Source: Nematopogon swammerdamellus (Eukaryota; Arthropoda; Insecta; Lepidoptera; Adelidae). Taken from it: a DNA stretch of 64,000 nt. Both the position numbers and the translations under genes were made by a program. Shown piece by piece: positions 1 to 10,135 of this stretch (the first letter of the stretch is position 1; every line of letters begins with the position of its first letter). A model generated the notes under the pieces. The model saw only the letters and a list, made by a program, of their open reading frames with translations, was not told where the DNA came from and made no database searches. The stretch is taken from NCBI GenBank assembly GCA_946902875.1, contig OX336343.1:13699361-13763360 (forward strand), given 5' to 3'.

Positions 1-400
1 GATTATTGGGATCAATAGTAACAAAATAGTCAAATAAATTTTTCTGAATTCCCTTTAAATAAAGAGTTACTGTTTTCATACAAACTGATTTATATAGTGT
101 AAAAGGATCTAATGTTCCGCACGAACGTGGGAATGAAAGGCGCGTGGTGAGTGAGCGAGCAGGGACGAGTGCTCAGAGAGAGGAGATGCGCCCGACCCGA
201 CCCCGATTTCGACCCCGACCGTTCCCGCGCCAGCACCCTCCTCCGCGCGTGTCAAATTACACTATACTAAAACAATAATAAAAAAAATTAATATCTCCAA
301 ACTTAGACACTTTAGAGAAAAACTTTATTAAGTTTTTTGTCTCAGAAAAACATGAGGATAGCCCTGGTGAAATTAATGTACTGGCCGTTACAACACCCTG
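1..400 (+). mobile_element. Family A TIR element, copy 1, 5' end cut by the window edge
   Basis: This is the first of four related copies (others near 9021, 11611 and 51832). All share a GC-rich middle with the motif 'CGTGGGAATGAAAGGCG' and an AT-rich right part. The right end reads GGCCGTTACAACACCCTG and is followed by TA. The full copy at 51832 shows that this end is the inverted complement of the left end, so the family is a non-autonomous TIR element of about 450 bp. The left terminus of this copy lies outside the window. No transposase is encoded. Family assignment beyond TIR/MITE is inference. Confidence 0.7.
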
Positions 401-1260
401 TATATAAATATTTTCATTTTAATTTTTGTTGCGAGGGTGACGTCATTGTAAATGGTGTGTATAATATATATATCTCTCACACACACTCACGTATCTATAG
501 CAATATAATAACATTGGGTGTTAATTAAGATAAATTCACAGCGGTCGGATGCAAATTGTGTGAATTTGGGAACAAACTAAAATTGAAATGTATAACATTA
601 GCAGCTCTATCCTTTCGAATTCTTCCCGTAGCCCCGATTTTTTCCTCGGACAAGATCGAACATTGGTAAATTTGCCAAGTCTCCGTTAAATTGCAAATAT
701 ACTAGTATAGAGCATGTGGAGTACTTACTCTGCAAGTGCAGCGTAGAGTTCGTTTAGTTTATTTGGCGGCGTACTTTGACTTTTAACTATTAATTTAACA
801 AAGGACAGAAAACATTGACTTATGTAGATAGTAGACAGATGTAGATACTAGTAGAGTGCTCGCTGTATTCGGTCGCCCTGGATTCCTGTCTCTTTAATTT
901 TGTTGTCAATTGCCATTTTCTTTGTATTATTTTCTATGTACTCGTGTATTGGTGTTTAGTTACTTTAAATTAAATTTAATAATTAGTGTAAAATTTTAAA
1001 GCTGCTTTACTTACGATTTTCTTGATGGTTTTGTTAGTTTTCTGGACAAGAATACATTTATATATTTAGGTAATACACATTATATAAACCGTAATTCATA
1101 TGTATTCATTTATACTTTTTAACTAATACATACGTACTTATATATAATATAATGAAGTTTATTATTTATATTCCTTATATTACCTATATTTAACATTCCC
1201 ACACTCAAATCTTTTGCTACTACCTAACTATATTTCACAACACATGACTCTCAAACATAC
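401..1260. other. AT-rich stretch without recognisable gene or repeat
   Basis: The sequence is AT-rich with scattered TATATA runs and no long open frame. No tRNA boxes, TIRs or known retroelement peptides were recognised here. Confidence 0.4.
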
Positions 1261-1261
1261 A

Positions 1262-1390
1262 AAGGGTGACTGGGAGAAATCCCTCTAAGGAATAAGTCCG
1301 CCTTTGCCCCTCTTGTAAATTACATAAAGTTTGTTTCTGGAAATTTTTTTTGGAGCAATAAAGTATTTATATCTATCTCTTCTCTATTTT
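1262..1390 (+). mobile_element. LINE 3' end, family F (tail with TCTA/TATC units)
   Basis: The segment contains 'GACTGGGAGAAATCCCTC' and 'AATAAGTCCGCCTTTG', then a terminal 'GGAGCAATAAAGTA' followed by TATCTATCTC repeats. The complement of the same ending occurs at 56078-56170 and 56850-56935. A shared 3' end with a short tetranucleotide tail is what 5'-truncated LINE copies leave. The clade cannot be set from this piece. Confidence 0.5.
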
Positions 1391-1485
1391 ATTCTACTCT
1401 CTATCTACTTTCAAGCTCAAGAAGTGATTATTGTAATAGGAGTTCGGAAATTTATTTTACGAGTAGAACAAAATTAGATAATCTT

Positions 1486-1600
1486 TTTTTTATGGAATCT
1501 AACACGGTTGGCTACATCACCTACTACATCCGTGATATCAGCCCTTAACACCGGGTGAACTAGGTGCATCATATCAGTGCATCCCTTTATTTCCTTTCTT
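1486..1600 (-). mobile_element. SINE family B tail fragment
   Basis: A T-run followed by TATGGAATCTAACACGGTTGG and 'CACCGGGTGAACTAGGTG' is the complement of the family B tail, which in full copies (for example 47080 and 47684) ends CCGTGTCAGTTTCCAT plus poly-A. Only the 3' third is present. This copy is more diverged than those at 47-49 kb. Confidence 0.6.
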
Positions 1601-2026
1601 ATTAAATAGATTCAAATCTAATTACATAGGATTTATAAAAATCGTACAATAATTTATATGGCTTAATAAGTATCGTTTCCCCACTTAGTTTAAGTCCCGC
1701 CCCCCTAAAATATACTCGTTAACTCGTTAGCTCGTCGGTGTAATCACTAAGTATTCTGTGGTCTAGTCCCTTAATAAATTTTTTAACGTGCAATTCAGTC
1801 AGTATTCAGGGATAGGCCAAGATGTACAGTGTGGCTGCATCCAGTAGCACGTGTGATGCTGCAGACTACATAGCACCTCTTTCTCCGACGACGAGCTGGC
1901 ACGTGACGCGCCTCGCAACGAAGCGAAGGAGCTCCGACTTGCGGCCCCTTCTCTAACTAGGCTTATATGCAGTTCGGCTTCCAAAACCTGCTGCAGGCAT
2001 TCAGAATTCGCGTGCAGCAATATTTT

Positions 2027-2145
2027 TTATTTTTATTGAAACTGACATGGTTGGCTACCTCACCTACAACATCAGTGATGTCAGCCCATAACACCATGGG
2101 TGAATTAGTTGTCATGTCAGCGCTTCCCTTCATTTAGCAATTACG
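2027..2145 (-). mobile_element. SINE family B tail fragment
   Basis: The complement of the family B tail is recognisable by ACTGACATGGTTGGCTAC and 'GATGTCAGCCCATAACACC'. It abuts a tRNA-like head on the opposite strand at about 2185-2330. Confidence 0.6.
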
Positions 2146-2184
2146 ATGCTTAAATTGACTGGTGGCCACAGAAATCGGAATTTC

Positions 2185-2330
2185 TGTGCTCGTGGCCAAG
2201 GTGTAAAGGCCGTGCTTAGTAAGGGTTGCGGGTTCGATTCTCCTTGGCGTGCACCACTTTACTTCGTCGTAAATCTGTTGTATAAATTGAACGAATGTCG
2301 GTCGAAACACCTATGAAAAAAAAAGCCCCA
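2185..2330 (+). mobile_element. tRNA-like SINE head
   Basis: A pol III A-box-like TGGCCAAGGTG (about 2192-2202) and a B-box-like GGGTTCGATTCTCC (about 2229-2242) lie at tRNA spacing. The following 'GTCGGTCGAAACACCTATG' resembles the middle of family B, and an A-run ends the unit. This is a tRNA-derived SINE relic, not a folded functional tRNA: I could not draw an acceptor stem. Confidence 0.45.
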
Positions 2331-2334
2331 GTTG

Positions 2335-2765
2335 CACGCCGGGAGTGTCGGCAGAAGTGAAAACTTTTTGTATTTCCGAAAATAATTCTTAGGTGGTTAT
2401 AAAAAAAACTAAACACCCTAAAAACACTTAAACACCGTAACATTGCTTAAAAAAGAAAACAGAAAAAAAACAAAAAAAAAAATTTTGAGGGATTGGAACC
2501 CATGGTAAAGAAATACCAATCCTACAATCTTACCATTGAGCCACGAAATCACATAAACGATCAAACGAAATTCGGATTCCCTTGATTCGCTTTCGGCTTT
2601 ACTGTCACTGAGAGACGAACAGAATTGATCACGAGCCACTCGTAACTTAACCCTTAATGCAATGACTTAAGGTTACATTTTAAATAATAAAAATAAATCT
2701 GTCGCTTTTCGAGATCTGACGCGAGTTTAACATTTTTTATCCACCTAAAAAAGTGCCAAAAAAAC
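2335..2765. repeat. Family C interspersed repeat, copy 1
   Basis: The left edge (CCGGGAGTGTCGGCAGAAGTG) and right edge ('GACGCGAGTTTAACATTTTT' plus 'AAAAAAGTGCCA') recur in the same order at 12985-13310. In the second copy the right end carries the inverted complement of 'GAAGTGAAAACTT', so a TIR element is possible. The interiors differ between the two copies. Confidence 0.4.
2478..2558 (-). other. tRNA-like relic
   Basis: Read on the minus strand, a D-arm/A-box-like 'TGGCTCAATGGTAAG' precedes a T-arm/B-box-like 'GGGTTCCAATCCC', and a long T-run follows. The ends pair only partly and no good anticodon stem forms. A tRNA pseudogene or SINE head is likelier than a working tRNA. Confidence 0.3.
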
Positions 2766-2811
2766 TAGGTCGAGAATGTGGAAAATTACAGAATCGGTAA
2801 ACTCTGCAACG

Positions 2812-2945
2812 CTCTCCCTGCCCATATATGTATTTCCGCCCAAGTACAGTTTTGGGTCCTTCAATAGGCACCTGTCAATCAGGCATGGCACTCTCAACCC
2901 CCGCATACGACCGAATGTCCATGGGCGTCGTTACACACCTTATAT
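2812..2945 (+). mobile_element. LINE 3' end, family E
   Basis: The segment contains 'CGACCGAATGTCCATGGGCG' after 'TCAGGCATGGCA' and ends in an ATAAATAAA tail. It matches the endings at 22645, 63295 (plus) and 11238, 12290, 50740, 54290 and 55150 (minus). In the 54290 copy this region follows a retroelement ORF C-terminus, so these are truncated copies of one LINE family. Confidence 0.6.
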
Positions 2946-2968
2946 ATAAATAAAATAAATAAAAAATA

Positions 2969-3137
2969 GACAGAGACGACGCTCTACAACAAAATAATGC
3001 GGGTCGGGCTTTGGAGAGAGACAGTCCGGTTGTATTTGTAGAGCGTCGTCCCTGTCGCACAGAGACCTGCAAGTTAGTGCGACAGAGACGAAGCTCTACA
3101 ATACAACCGGACTGTCTCTCTCCAAAGTCCGACGCGC
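2969..3137. mobile_element. Foldback MITE, family K, copy 1
   Basis: Two arms of about 60 bp (2999-3060 and 3077-3137) are near-perfect inverted complements. They share subterminal GTCGCAC/GTGCGAC and 'TAGAGCGTC' motifs with the elements at 8794 and 57093. The spacer is about 16 bp. There is no coding capacity. Confidence 0.65.
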
Positions 3138-3353
3138 TTTATTTACCATTGAGAATTATGTGCAGCTTTTATGAAATTCGAAATTTCTTCCCTCTTCCAA
3201 CCTTCAACCTCAAATGAAAAGTAAAACTAATTAACGGTTGTCTCACGGAAGAGTTAGGATTTTTAAATTAAATTACAATAAAATAACCCATTGTAGGAAT
3301 AATGTTTTTACTAAAAATTAATCAGCATTAATGCAGGTTTAATTTTTTGAAGA

Positions 3354-3700
3354 TTAAACTTCCAGATGTCCTCCATTTCGTTGCAGACACTCGTGGAATC
3401 TGCCCATCGAATTTTGCACAACACGCCGAAGCATAGCAGGCTCCACTTGGCTTATTTCACAACGATATTTTCTTTGACCTCAGCGATATTTCTTGGGGTA
3501 GTATTGATGTAAACTTTGCTCTTAAGATGCGCCCACAGGAAAAAGTCCATGGAAGTCAAATCTGGTGACCGTGGAGGCCATGGGATATCCCCAAAGCGGG
3601 ATATAAATTTTTCAGGAAACAGCTCACGAAGTTGGTCCAAAGTGGCTCTTGCAAATACAAACGTTTTTTTTATATTTAAATTTAGAATCCTAATCCGCAC
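3354..3700 (-). pseudogene. mariner-type transposase, C-terminal remnant with frameshift
   Basis: The reading frame 3452-3700 gives a peptide with PRSPDLTSMDFFLWAHLKSK, the block around the final catalytic Asp of insect Tc1/mariner transposases. A stop follows VVK, and a second frame continues as VVQNSMGRFHECLQRNGGHL to a stop at 3354. The two together match the usual C-terminus of these enzymes, so one frameshift separates them. The first catalytic Asp and the DNA-binding domain are missing. The gene is dead. Confidence 0.65.
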
Positions 3701-3793
3701 GAAAGATGAATCTACTGCGCCCCCCGCCCCCCCCCCCCCCCCCCTCTCTCTGCGCTCAATTTAAACGGTTTTTTTTTATATTTAAATTTAGAA
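3665..3793. repeat. Short direct duplication around a C-tract
   Basis: TATATTTAAATTTAGAAT occurs at about 3670-3688 and again at about 3777-3795. Between them lies a C-run of about 18 with a CT extension (3721-3750). This could be a local duplication inside the mariner relic. Confidence 0.5.
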
Positions 3794-3805
3794 TGCTAAC
3801 TCTCA

Positions 3806-4344
3806 GAGACACCCTATATCTACATAGGTACATTCTGAACGACTAGGATATCAGAAACTCTATGGAGTAGAGAACTATGTAAATGCGAGCCCGCACCGGA
3901 TCTGCTCGCCCCCGAACCTAACTAACCGCAAACAAGAGATGTGCGCTTTCTCGGATGTTGACCTGAGCGATCGTGTGTGCCTCACCTGGCCACTATTACC
4001 ATAGGTTTGTTTTTGTATGAATCGGAAATTATTGCGGTAAACGGCAATCGTATTACTTTCAGAGTAAATAGCAAGTTGTTTAAGTTGCTAGCTCTAGCTG
4101 CAGATAATTTCTCTAACCGCTAGAGATTCGTGTTCGTTCATGCCCTGTTTGAGGATTTGCCAATCAGACTACGAAAGTGAGGTGGGTGAAACGTTCTTAT
4201 TCACAGAACGACAGAAACTGTTGTCACGTTGTCATACATTATGTATCCTACCTAATTATATTATAAACTTTAATATAGCTTTTATATATTTCCTAAAACA
4301 CGCACTTCTTCTAACATATATTTCGCTTTGCATAGTCATCAGTG
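3806..4344. other. No recognised feature
   Basis: The stretch has mixed composition. One frame (4140-4415) is open but rich in hydrophobic residues and matches nothing recognised. Confidence 0.35.
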
Positions 4345-4512
4345 TTTATCTATATATAGCTTTTGCCTGCGTCTTCGCTCGCATAGTCTATGTCCATTTT
4401 AAAAATCGATTCTAAATATTGGTTAAAGAATTAAATCGGATTAATATTTTCGGAGTTTACCTCCTACATCCAAACTTACAAACGTTCCCTCTTTATAATA
4501 TTAGTGTAGATT
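4345..4512 (+). mobile_element. Diverged family I repeat (TTTGCCYGCGGCTTCGCTCG type)
   Basis: 'AGCTTTTGCCTGCGTCTTCG' marks the start and 'TATAATATTAGTGTAGATT' the end. The pattern is common in Lepidoptera for short LINE/SINE-like copies. It is related to the copies at 8475, 21298, 21584 and 33715. Confidence 0.45.
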
Positions 4513-5340
4513 AAAATACAGATACATTCATACATTTGACAAAATTTGCGATGTTTAATAGCTCAAATGGTGACAATTATTTGACACCTCAAACACCAAC
4601 CAAAGAGCTTATGATACGTCATTGACACCAACAACATTTTATAAAATATATAAAAGTGATATTAAAATATAAAAATCAAATATTGGTAATAACAACAATT
4701 ATTGTATTCTAATTATATTCTATAACACGAAATAAGGAAGGAGAAAAACCACGTCTATAAATGCTCGTATGAAGAAATTTCACAAAGAGAAGAAAATTCA
4801 AGCGGCTGGTGTAAGTTTTGCATACGCGAGGAGTTTTGTAAATTATGCTAAATGTGCGGGAGCAATAAGCGCTCGGGCGCGTCTCGTGTAAATGTTATTG
4901 TTAGCGGATCAACGTCACCGGGGAGGTATTGTGCCGTGTTGAGGTTTACTAGCGTGTCGCCCGTCGCGTAGTTACGGGCGACACTAGCAGCGTCGCAACA
5001 CGTCGTCCGCCCTGCCCCGCCCCACCTCCGCCCATCACCTCGCGCGCGCTTTGCCGCCCAGCAAGGGCAGGTAGAAAAGAGGCAGGAAAGAGGAGCTCTA
5101 AGTAATTCAACGAGAACTTATTTATTATGGATAATTCTCAGGATTGAAATTGGTTGTGTTATAGTCTCCGGTTTCGACATCATAACCAATTTGGCTAACG
5201 TAAAAATAAATTAAAATATTACGAAATCGTAAATTTAATACAATTTTAATTAAACACGCATGTTCGTCCTCGTAATGTTTAGGCTATTATGCACTTTGTT
5301 ATTGGTATAGTAAAAACAAACGTACTTCCGCTAGAAGTTA
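4513..5340. other. Unannotated; GC-rich CpG cluster at about 4860-5060
   Basis: The first part is AT-rich. About 4855-5060 is dense in CpG and contains GTGTTGAGGTTTACTAGCG. The palindrome-like pair 'CGCCCGTCGCGTAG' / 'CTACGCGACGGGCG' is only partial. A promoter or a GC-rich repeat is possible; neither can be supported. Confidence 0.3.
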
Positions 5341-5344
5341 TTGT

Positions 5345-5492
5345 TCGAAATTTGGAGAGAATACGTCACGGCCCGGTGGCGAAATTGGTAACGCGTTGGC
5401 GGCAAGCGCTAGAGATCCAGGTACGAATCCTGGTCGGGACGTATTTTTTCTCTTTATTTTCGGCTTTGCACATATCTATCCAATGAAGAAAT
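5345..5492 (+). mobile_element. tRNA-derived SINE, family D, copy 1
   Basis: The A box is TGGCGAAATTGG (about 5377) and the B box is GGTACGAATCC (about 5420). The flanks 'CCCGG' and 'TCGGGAC' could form an acceptor-like pairing. The body ends TTTTCGGCTTTGCA then CCAATGAAGAAAT. The family repeats at 14741 and 46878 (both minus), with fragments at 36340, 50605, 60705 and 61120. This is pol III transcribed by type; no TSD was identified. Confidence 0.7.
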
Positions 5493-6540
5493 GATTAGTT
5501 AAAATGTTATAAATCTTCTCTTATTTCGTAGATTTTACCTTGTTGAGGCTTATCGTGGTTTTGCTGAGAGTACCTACTTAACTAGTTCATAATATTTAGA
5601 TTGGTACTCCTGTGATCCGTTTGCTTCATTTTATTTTCTACTAGATTTTTTTTTATAAACAGCCGGAACGGTCTGCTCCCAAGTTCAATGGAAGTTCAGA
5701 CACAGCCAATAACACCACTCATCGCGAAACCACGCTCAGAGAGTTTTTACCATGCCAGCTATAAGCCGGACAAAAAGGTCGTCGTGTAATTTATTAACAC
5801 GCCTTTTGATGATCCCCAGATAGTAGGTAGTAGGGTGAACACACTCACCGGAAGACCATTTCATATTTACGCCGTAGTAGATATTCGGTACCGTATATTT
5901 GTTGTGTTCTATACGTCAATAAATAGTTTTTCTTTTCTTTTTTTTTATGTAAACATAATATTAGCGAAACTCTCTCGTTCGTCGCGCCGCGTGTGTCTGA
6001 AACACGACTGAAAAAACGTGCATCGGTGGTGCTGAAACAATTTTGAAATACGTAAAACTAAGATTACTATTTCCCGAAAATTTAAAAAAAATATTTTACT
6101 CAAACGCACATTGTGTACGACGTACGCTTTGTAGACTTTTCGTGCTTTTAATAAAATAAATTATGCAATATTGTTTTCGTTTAAATACATTTTACATTAC
6201 AACATTTCATGACATGCTATGCATACATGCTCTACGCTATACGGTAAAGTGAGGGCTAAGCTCAAAGAGAACAATCTCTAATATGTGCCGCGATCATTTC
6301 TAGAATATTCCCCGCACCCGCGCGTGCCGCGCCTTCGTCGTTCTGTTCAACACGAGCGCGTGATGCGCGACCGCAAGTAGCGATGTGAACAAGCGGTTTG
6401 CTCCTGGCCACAATCCGCTCACTCCCGGATCCGCTAGTTCTATTCCAAGTTCGAATCTTCCTGTCACGAACGCTGTGTACCTACAAAACACCACTGCACT
6501 GGTGAGTGTGCCGCGCTGTGCCTAGACGGACGCATAGTCT
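5493..6540. other. No recognised feature; GC-rich near 6290-6530
   Basis: The stretch is AT-rich with a long T-run near 5935-5950 and then a GC-richer section. No supported open frame or repeat structure was found. Confidence 0.35.
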
Positions 6541-7140
6541 AAGGGCCCCGGCACACGGCCGATTGTATCACCAAGTAAACTGTTTAGTTGAGTCGGCCAT
6601 GATGGCCCATTTATCTCCAACCCAACTGTTTAGTCGTTGAGGTGCGCACACGGACGATCGTTCAGCCATTCGCTCTGCAGGTAGCACTACGGTATGGTAG
6701 CACTCATGTATTAGTACGCAGTAATACAGTATAATCACGATCAGATTGCTGACCGAAAAGTTGGTAGAAAAATTCAATGAGTGCGTTATCAAGGGAGCGG
6801 TCGCGCAAACTGTGATTAGTTGTTAATCGAATTCATTAAAACGTCGAAACAGTCGGTGGCCGATCAAAAAGTCGACCGTGTGCGAACCGCTATAGGCGTT
6901 CATAGACTTATGAATTTGTACAACTTTTTAATTGAGTTGTGAAGAGTGGTGCCAACTGAACAGTTGAGTTTGCTTCGTGTCGCACATTTTCTATACTTTG
7001 CATGTATTTTAAAATATTGTTTATTATGACTAAACAGTTTAGTAAAGTTGGATATGTATCGGTCGTGTACCTAATTGGTCGACTTAGCCACGAGTTTAGG
7101 GTTAGGGAACTACCCAAGCAGGACTGCCAACCAAACTAGC
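6541..7140. mobile_element. Possible TIR DNA element with subterminal ACTGTTTAGT motifs
   Basis: The block begins GGGCCCCGGCACACGGCCG, and CCGTGTGCGAACC lies inside it in opposite sense. The motif AACTGTTTAGT(T/C)G occurs near 6579 and 6624, and AACAGTTGAG/AACAGTTTAG near 6959 and 7035. Repeated subterminal motifs in both orientations fit a hAT-like non-autonomous element. Exact ends were not determined. Confidence 0.35.
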
Positions 7141-7450
7141 CAAACCAGTACAGTTTTACTTAAAGGTAATGATAATAACACATAACGTATTCCTGATTAA
7201 ACACCAAAATTAATTATTAATAAGTTTGCACAAAATGCGAGCTTAAAAGGCATTATATTCTAGCTGACTTTGGGGTGTGTGAGGAGTAAGAATAGGTACA
7301 CAGCGTTCTCGCGATCTGACGTACTTACCTTGGAATAGACCTACAGCTGGATGGATTAACGCAGGATTCAGCGCTCCGAACGGTGTGTGTACTCTCTTGC
7401 ATAATTCAATTAATTACGTTACACTGGCGGTACTTTAGTGGATGGTTCGA
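7141..7450. other. No recognised feature
   Basis: The stretch is AT-rich and carries no open frame or repeat that I recognise. Confidence 0.3.
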
Positions 7451-8140
7451 GTCTTCTTCGCGCGATACTTTGAACTCTGTTCACCGTGCCGTGCCTTCCG
7501 TTCCATACATATTGTACATGATTCGCATATAAACTCACTCATATGAGAACCGAATTTCGGTCGCATGTTAGGATGATCTATGTACTCACTCTGTACTGGA
7601 AATTCAATATCGAAATGTTTTTTTATTAATTCGACTGGTGCAAAACTGGAAATAATATTGAGCCCTCTTCGTAATGTGAAAATGTATATAATAATTTGAA
7701 ACACACACTGCCAAACACATACATAGCACTCGAAATGCAAATAATCTCAAACATATACTGCACTCGCTGAGATGAACCCCTAATGTATTCTTAAAGTCTT
7801 CTTCGCGCGATACTTTGAACTCTGTTCACCGTGCCGTGCCTTCCGTTCCATACATATTGTACATGATTCGCATATAAACTCACTCATATGAGAACCGAAT
7901 TTCGGTCGCATGTTAGGATGATCTATGTACTCACTCTGTACTGGAAATTCAATATCGAAATGTTTTTTTATTAATTCGACTGGTGCAAAACTGGAAATAA
8001 TATTGAGCCCTCTTCGTAATGTGAAAATGTATATAATAATTTGAAACACACACTGCCAAACACATACATAGCACTCGAAATGCAAATAATCTCAAACATA
8101 TACTGCACTCGCTGAGATGAACCCCTAATGTATTGTGACG
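7451..8140. repeat. Exact tandem duplication, period 345 bp
   Basis: The unit 7451-7789 repeats at 7796-8134 with no difference that I can see over about 339 bp. Both units give the same 101-codon minus-strand frame except at its start. That frame (SYHIRSL-like, no known motif) is unlikely to be a gene. The identity implies a very recent duplication or an assembly duplicate. Confidence 0.9.
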
Positions 8141-8470
8141 ACCTTCCTTCCACACTGCACTAACAACGTTAGTGCTGTTTGGAATGTTTTGTCCCATCTG
8201 CACTTCTGCACTACCAGCTGCGAAACCGGTAGTGCCGTTTGGAATTAGATCGCCACAACTGCATGAAAGATCGATCACCGCCTGCAACGCTTCGCGACGC
8301 AGAGACAACAAGAGATTCACAACCAAGCCAGCAGATGGCGCTAATGTCCAAATGACCAACCAAACGTCAGATGTCATAACGCTCCTACAACACATTCACA
8401 CTCTGCATAAATGCAGAGCCCTCTGCTGGTAGTCGTCGTAAGAAAACTGTAGGTCCCTTCCCTTCCCTTC
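8141..8470. other. No recognised element; short internal echo
   Basis: AGTGCTGTTTGGAAT (about 8171) and AGTGCCGTTTGGAAT (about 8231) repeat 60 bp apart. Nothing else is identifiable. Confidence 0.35.
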
Positions 8471-8474
8471 CCCG

Positions 8475-8960
8475 CGCCTTCGCTCGCGTGAAATTTGGAT
8501 TTCAAAAGAAGAAAGTAAGTAAGCCCGCTACCCTACCTTTATTTCGGCGCGCGGAACAATTCGCTTTGTATGAGAACCACATCTTAGCGTAACCAGAACT
8601 GAATTTTATTTAGCCTATCCTGTGTCTCGTATAACTAAAACTAAATGTGCTTGTACTAAGTTTCATAGAATTCGGATGATCGGTTTAAGAGTTATGGAGG
8701 AACATACATACAGAAAACATTTCTAAAAATCGTCAATTTAGTTTTAGTATCATACATAGAGTCTACAAACGCAATATCTCATAAAACAAAGTAGAGTACG
8801 CGGCACGTAACTTGGCCGCTGTGCGAGCGGGACAGCGTTATACGAACGATCGCATGCATATAACGTCATCCCTCTCGCACAGAGGCCTAGTTACGTGCCG
8901 CGCGCTCTAACTTACTCCATGACCATTCCTTACAGATTTATTATTAGTAGTATTGATAAC
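8475..8960 (+). mobile_element. Family I LINE-like repeat, copy carrying a MITE
   Basis: The copy opens with CGCCTTCGCTCGCGTGAAAT, passes 'GATCGGTTTAAGAGTTATGG' and reaches 'CTTACTCCATGACCATTCC'. It is collinear with 21584-22100 (plus) and 33715-34080 (minus). A 114-bp MITE interrupts it at 8794. No coding is left. Confidence 0.7.
8794..8907. mobile_element. Foldback MITE, family K, copy 2, with TA target duplication
   Basis: GAGTACGCGGCACGTAAC at the left and GTTACGTGCCGCGCGCTC at the right are inverted. TA flanks both sides (8792-8793 and 8908-8909). The matching site in the 33715 copy of the host repeat is uninterrupted (AAGTAACTT), so the insertion and its 2-bp duplication are read directly. 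The family is about 114-170 bp. The TA target suggests a Tc1/mariner-type source. Confidence 0.8.
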
Positions 8961-9020
8961 AAATTGTGAATGTGAAATGTTAATTAACAAGTAATGACTC
9001 TTTCGGTGCCTTTAGATCTA

Positions 9021-9491
9021 CAGGGTGTAAAAACGGCGAGTACATAAAATTTAGGAAATGATTATTGGGATCAAGAGTAACAAAAAAGTCACCTAACTAT
9101 TTTCTGAATTCCCCTTAAATAAAAAGTTACAGTTTTCATACAAACTAATTGATTATTTCACTGTAAAAATTATCTAATGACAACAGGGCGGCGCGGATGG
9201 GGGGGGGGGGGGGGGGGGGAGGGGGAAGAGCGGGTGAGACGTGAGCGCCTCGGACGGAGGTGTTGGCGGGAGGAGCGGGGGTTTGCTTTGTGAGTGGAGG
9301 ATTGGAGGTCGGCAGGCGGAGGGTACGGAGCAGCAGCAACGCGTTAAATTACACTAGACGAAAACATACATTTAAAAAAATCATATCTCGAAAACTAGAC
9401 ACTTTTAGAGAAAAACTTTATTTGCTTTTTTGTCTAGGAAAAACGTGAGGATTGCGCTGGCGAAATCGATGTACTCGCCGTTTTAACAAAG
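9021..9491 (+). mobile_element. Family A TIR element, copy 2, with G-tract
   Basis: The left end CAGGGTGTAAAAACGGCGAG and the right end CTCGCCGTTTTAACAAAG are inverted complements. The middle carries a G-run of about 20 (9199-9219) not found in the other copies and has a diverged GC-rich core. Confidence 0.7.
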
Positions 9492-9600
9492 TTTATATTT
9501 ACTTTTCCCTGGCAAGATTAATAGAAGGCGCTGCCAAATATGTCTTTATAGGCTACAATAAAACTTTCCATGACGAGCATGTATGAAGAAGATTATGAGA

Positions 9601-9684
9601 GTGAAAGAAGCGGCAGAGGTGTGTCAGGATCGTGGCATGTGGAGATCCGTTGTCTCTGCCTACCCCACTGGGAAACAGGCGTGA
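9601..9684 (+). pseudogene. LINE ORF C-terminal fragment, family G
   Basis: The frame ends AEVCQDRGMWRSVVSAYPTG then a stop. The same peptide ending is found at 31973-32058. The D-R-x-x-WR-x-VV-x-AYP pattern is a common C-terminus of insect LINE ORFs. Only about 27 codons remain. Confidence 0.55.
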
Positions 9685-9718
9685 CGCTATGTCTGTAATC
9701 AAACTTTCCACCTTCTGG

Positions 9719-9870
9719 GCAGTAGCTCTCTCAACAATACTAGCTGCGCAGCCAACACGCGGAGCTCAAGGATACATCTCTTTACACATTTCCCTCAACG
9801 TCCACAGTATAATAGGATACCCAAAAATATTAGGAGCTTACATTGTGACAAGATTATTCTGGCTCCCAGG
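9719..9870 (+). other. Exon-like island, weak
   Basis: A pyrimidine-rich stretch ending TTCTGGGCAG precedes about 150 bp that is open in two frames, and it ends CTCCCAG followed by GTGATTTT, acceptor- and donor-like sites. The peptide is not recognised. A minus SINE begins immediately after. The splice sites may be chance. Confidence 0.15.
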
Positions 9871-9871
9871 T

Positions 9872-10135
9872 GATTTTTTTTTATGGTAACTGACACGGTT
9901 GGCTACATCACCTACAATATCCGCGATGTCAACCCATAACACCGGGTGAACTAGGTGCCATGTCAGTGCTTCCCTTCATTTCGCGCCGGCTACACTGAAC
10001 TGGACGGAAAACACGAACTATTTACATAGCCGTTTCGACCGACACGTTTCGCACAGTGCGGTGGTATCAACCCGGCCGGGATAAACCCTACCACCTAGTA
10101 AGTAAGGTAAGAAGGGAAGGGTGATAAACCTCTTT
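9872..10135 (-). mobile_element. SINE family B, near full tail
   Basis: The complement of the family B body is present from its poly-A end (T-run at 9872) through 'ACACTGAACTGGACGGAAAA' and 'CAGTGCGGTGGTATCAACCC' to 'CCTACCACCTAGTAAG'. The head is missing. It closely matches 48396-48640. Confidence 0.75.

Larger units (their letters stand above)
3240..3805 (-). mobile_element. Degenerate Tc1/mariner-like element
   Basis: The segment contains a transposase remnant (3354-3700, minus). GAGTTAGGATTTTTAAATTA near 3250 and the complement of TTTAAATTTAGAATGCTAAC near 3800 look like the two TIR ends. The unit is far shorter than a full mariner, so the 5' coding half is deleted. The right part also carries a duplicated 'TATATTTAAATTTAGAAT' around a C-tract. 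Confidence 0.5.

Noticed and set aside
5366..5440. Functional tRNA gene
   Set aside because: A and B boxes are present, but the cloverleaf is poor and the unit continues into a repeated SINE body.
7435..8395. Repeated 101- and 148-codon minus-strand frames
   Set aside because: They lie in the tandem duplication, carry no known motif, and duplicate only because the DNA does.
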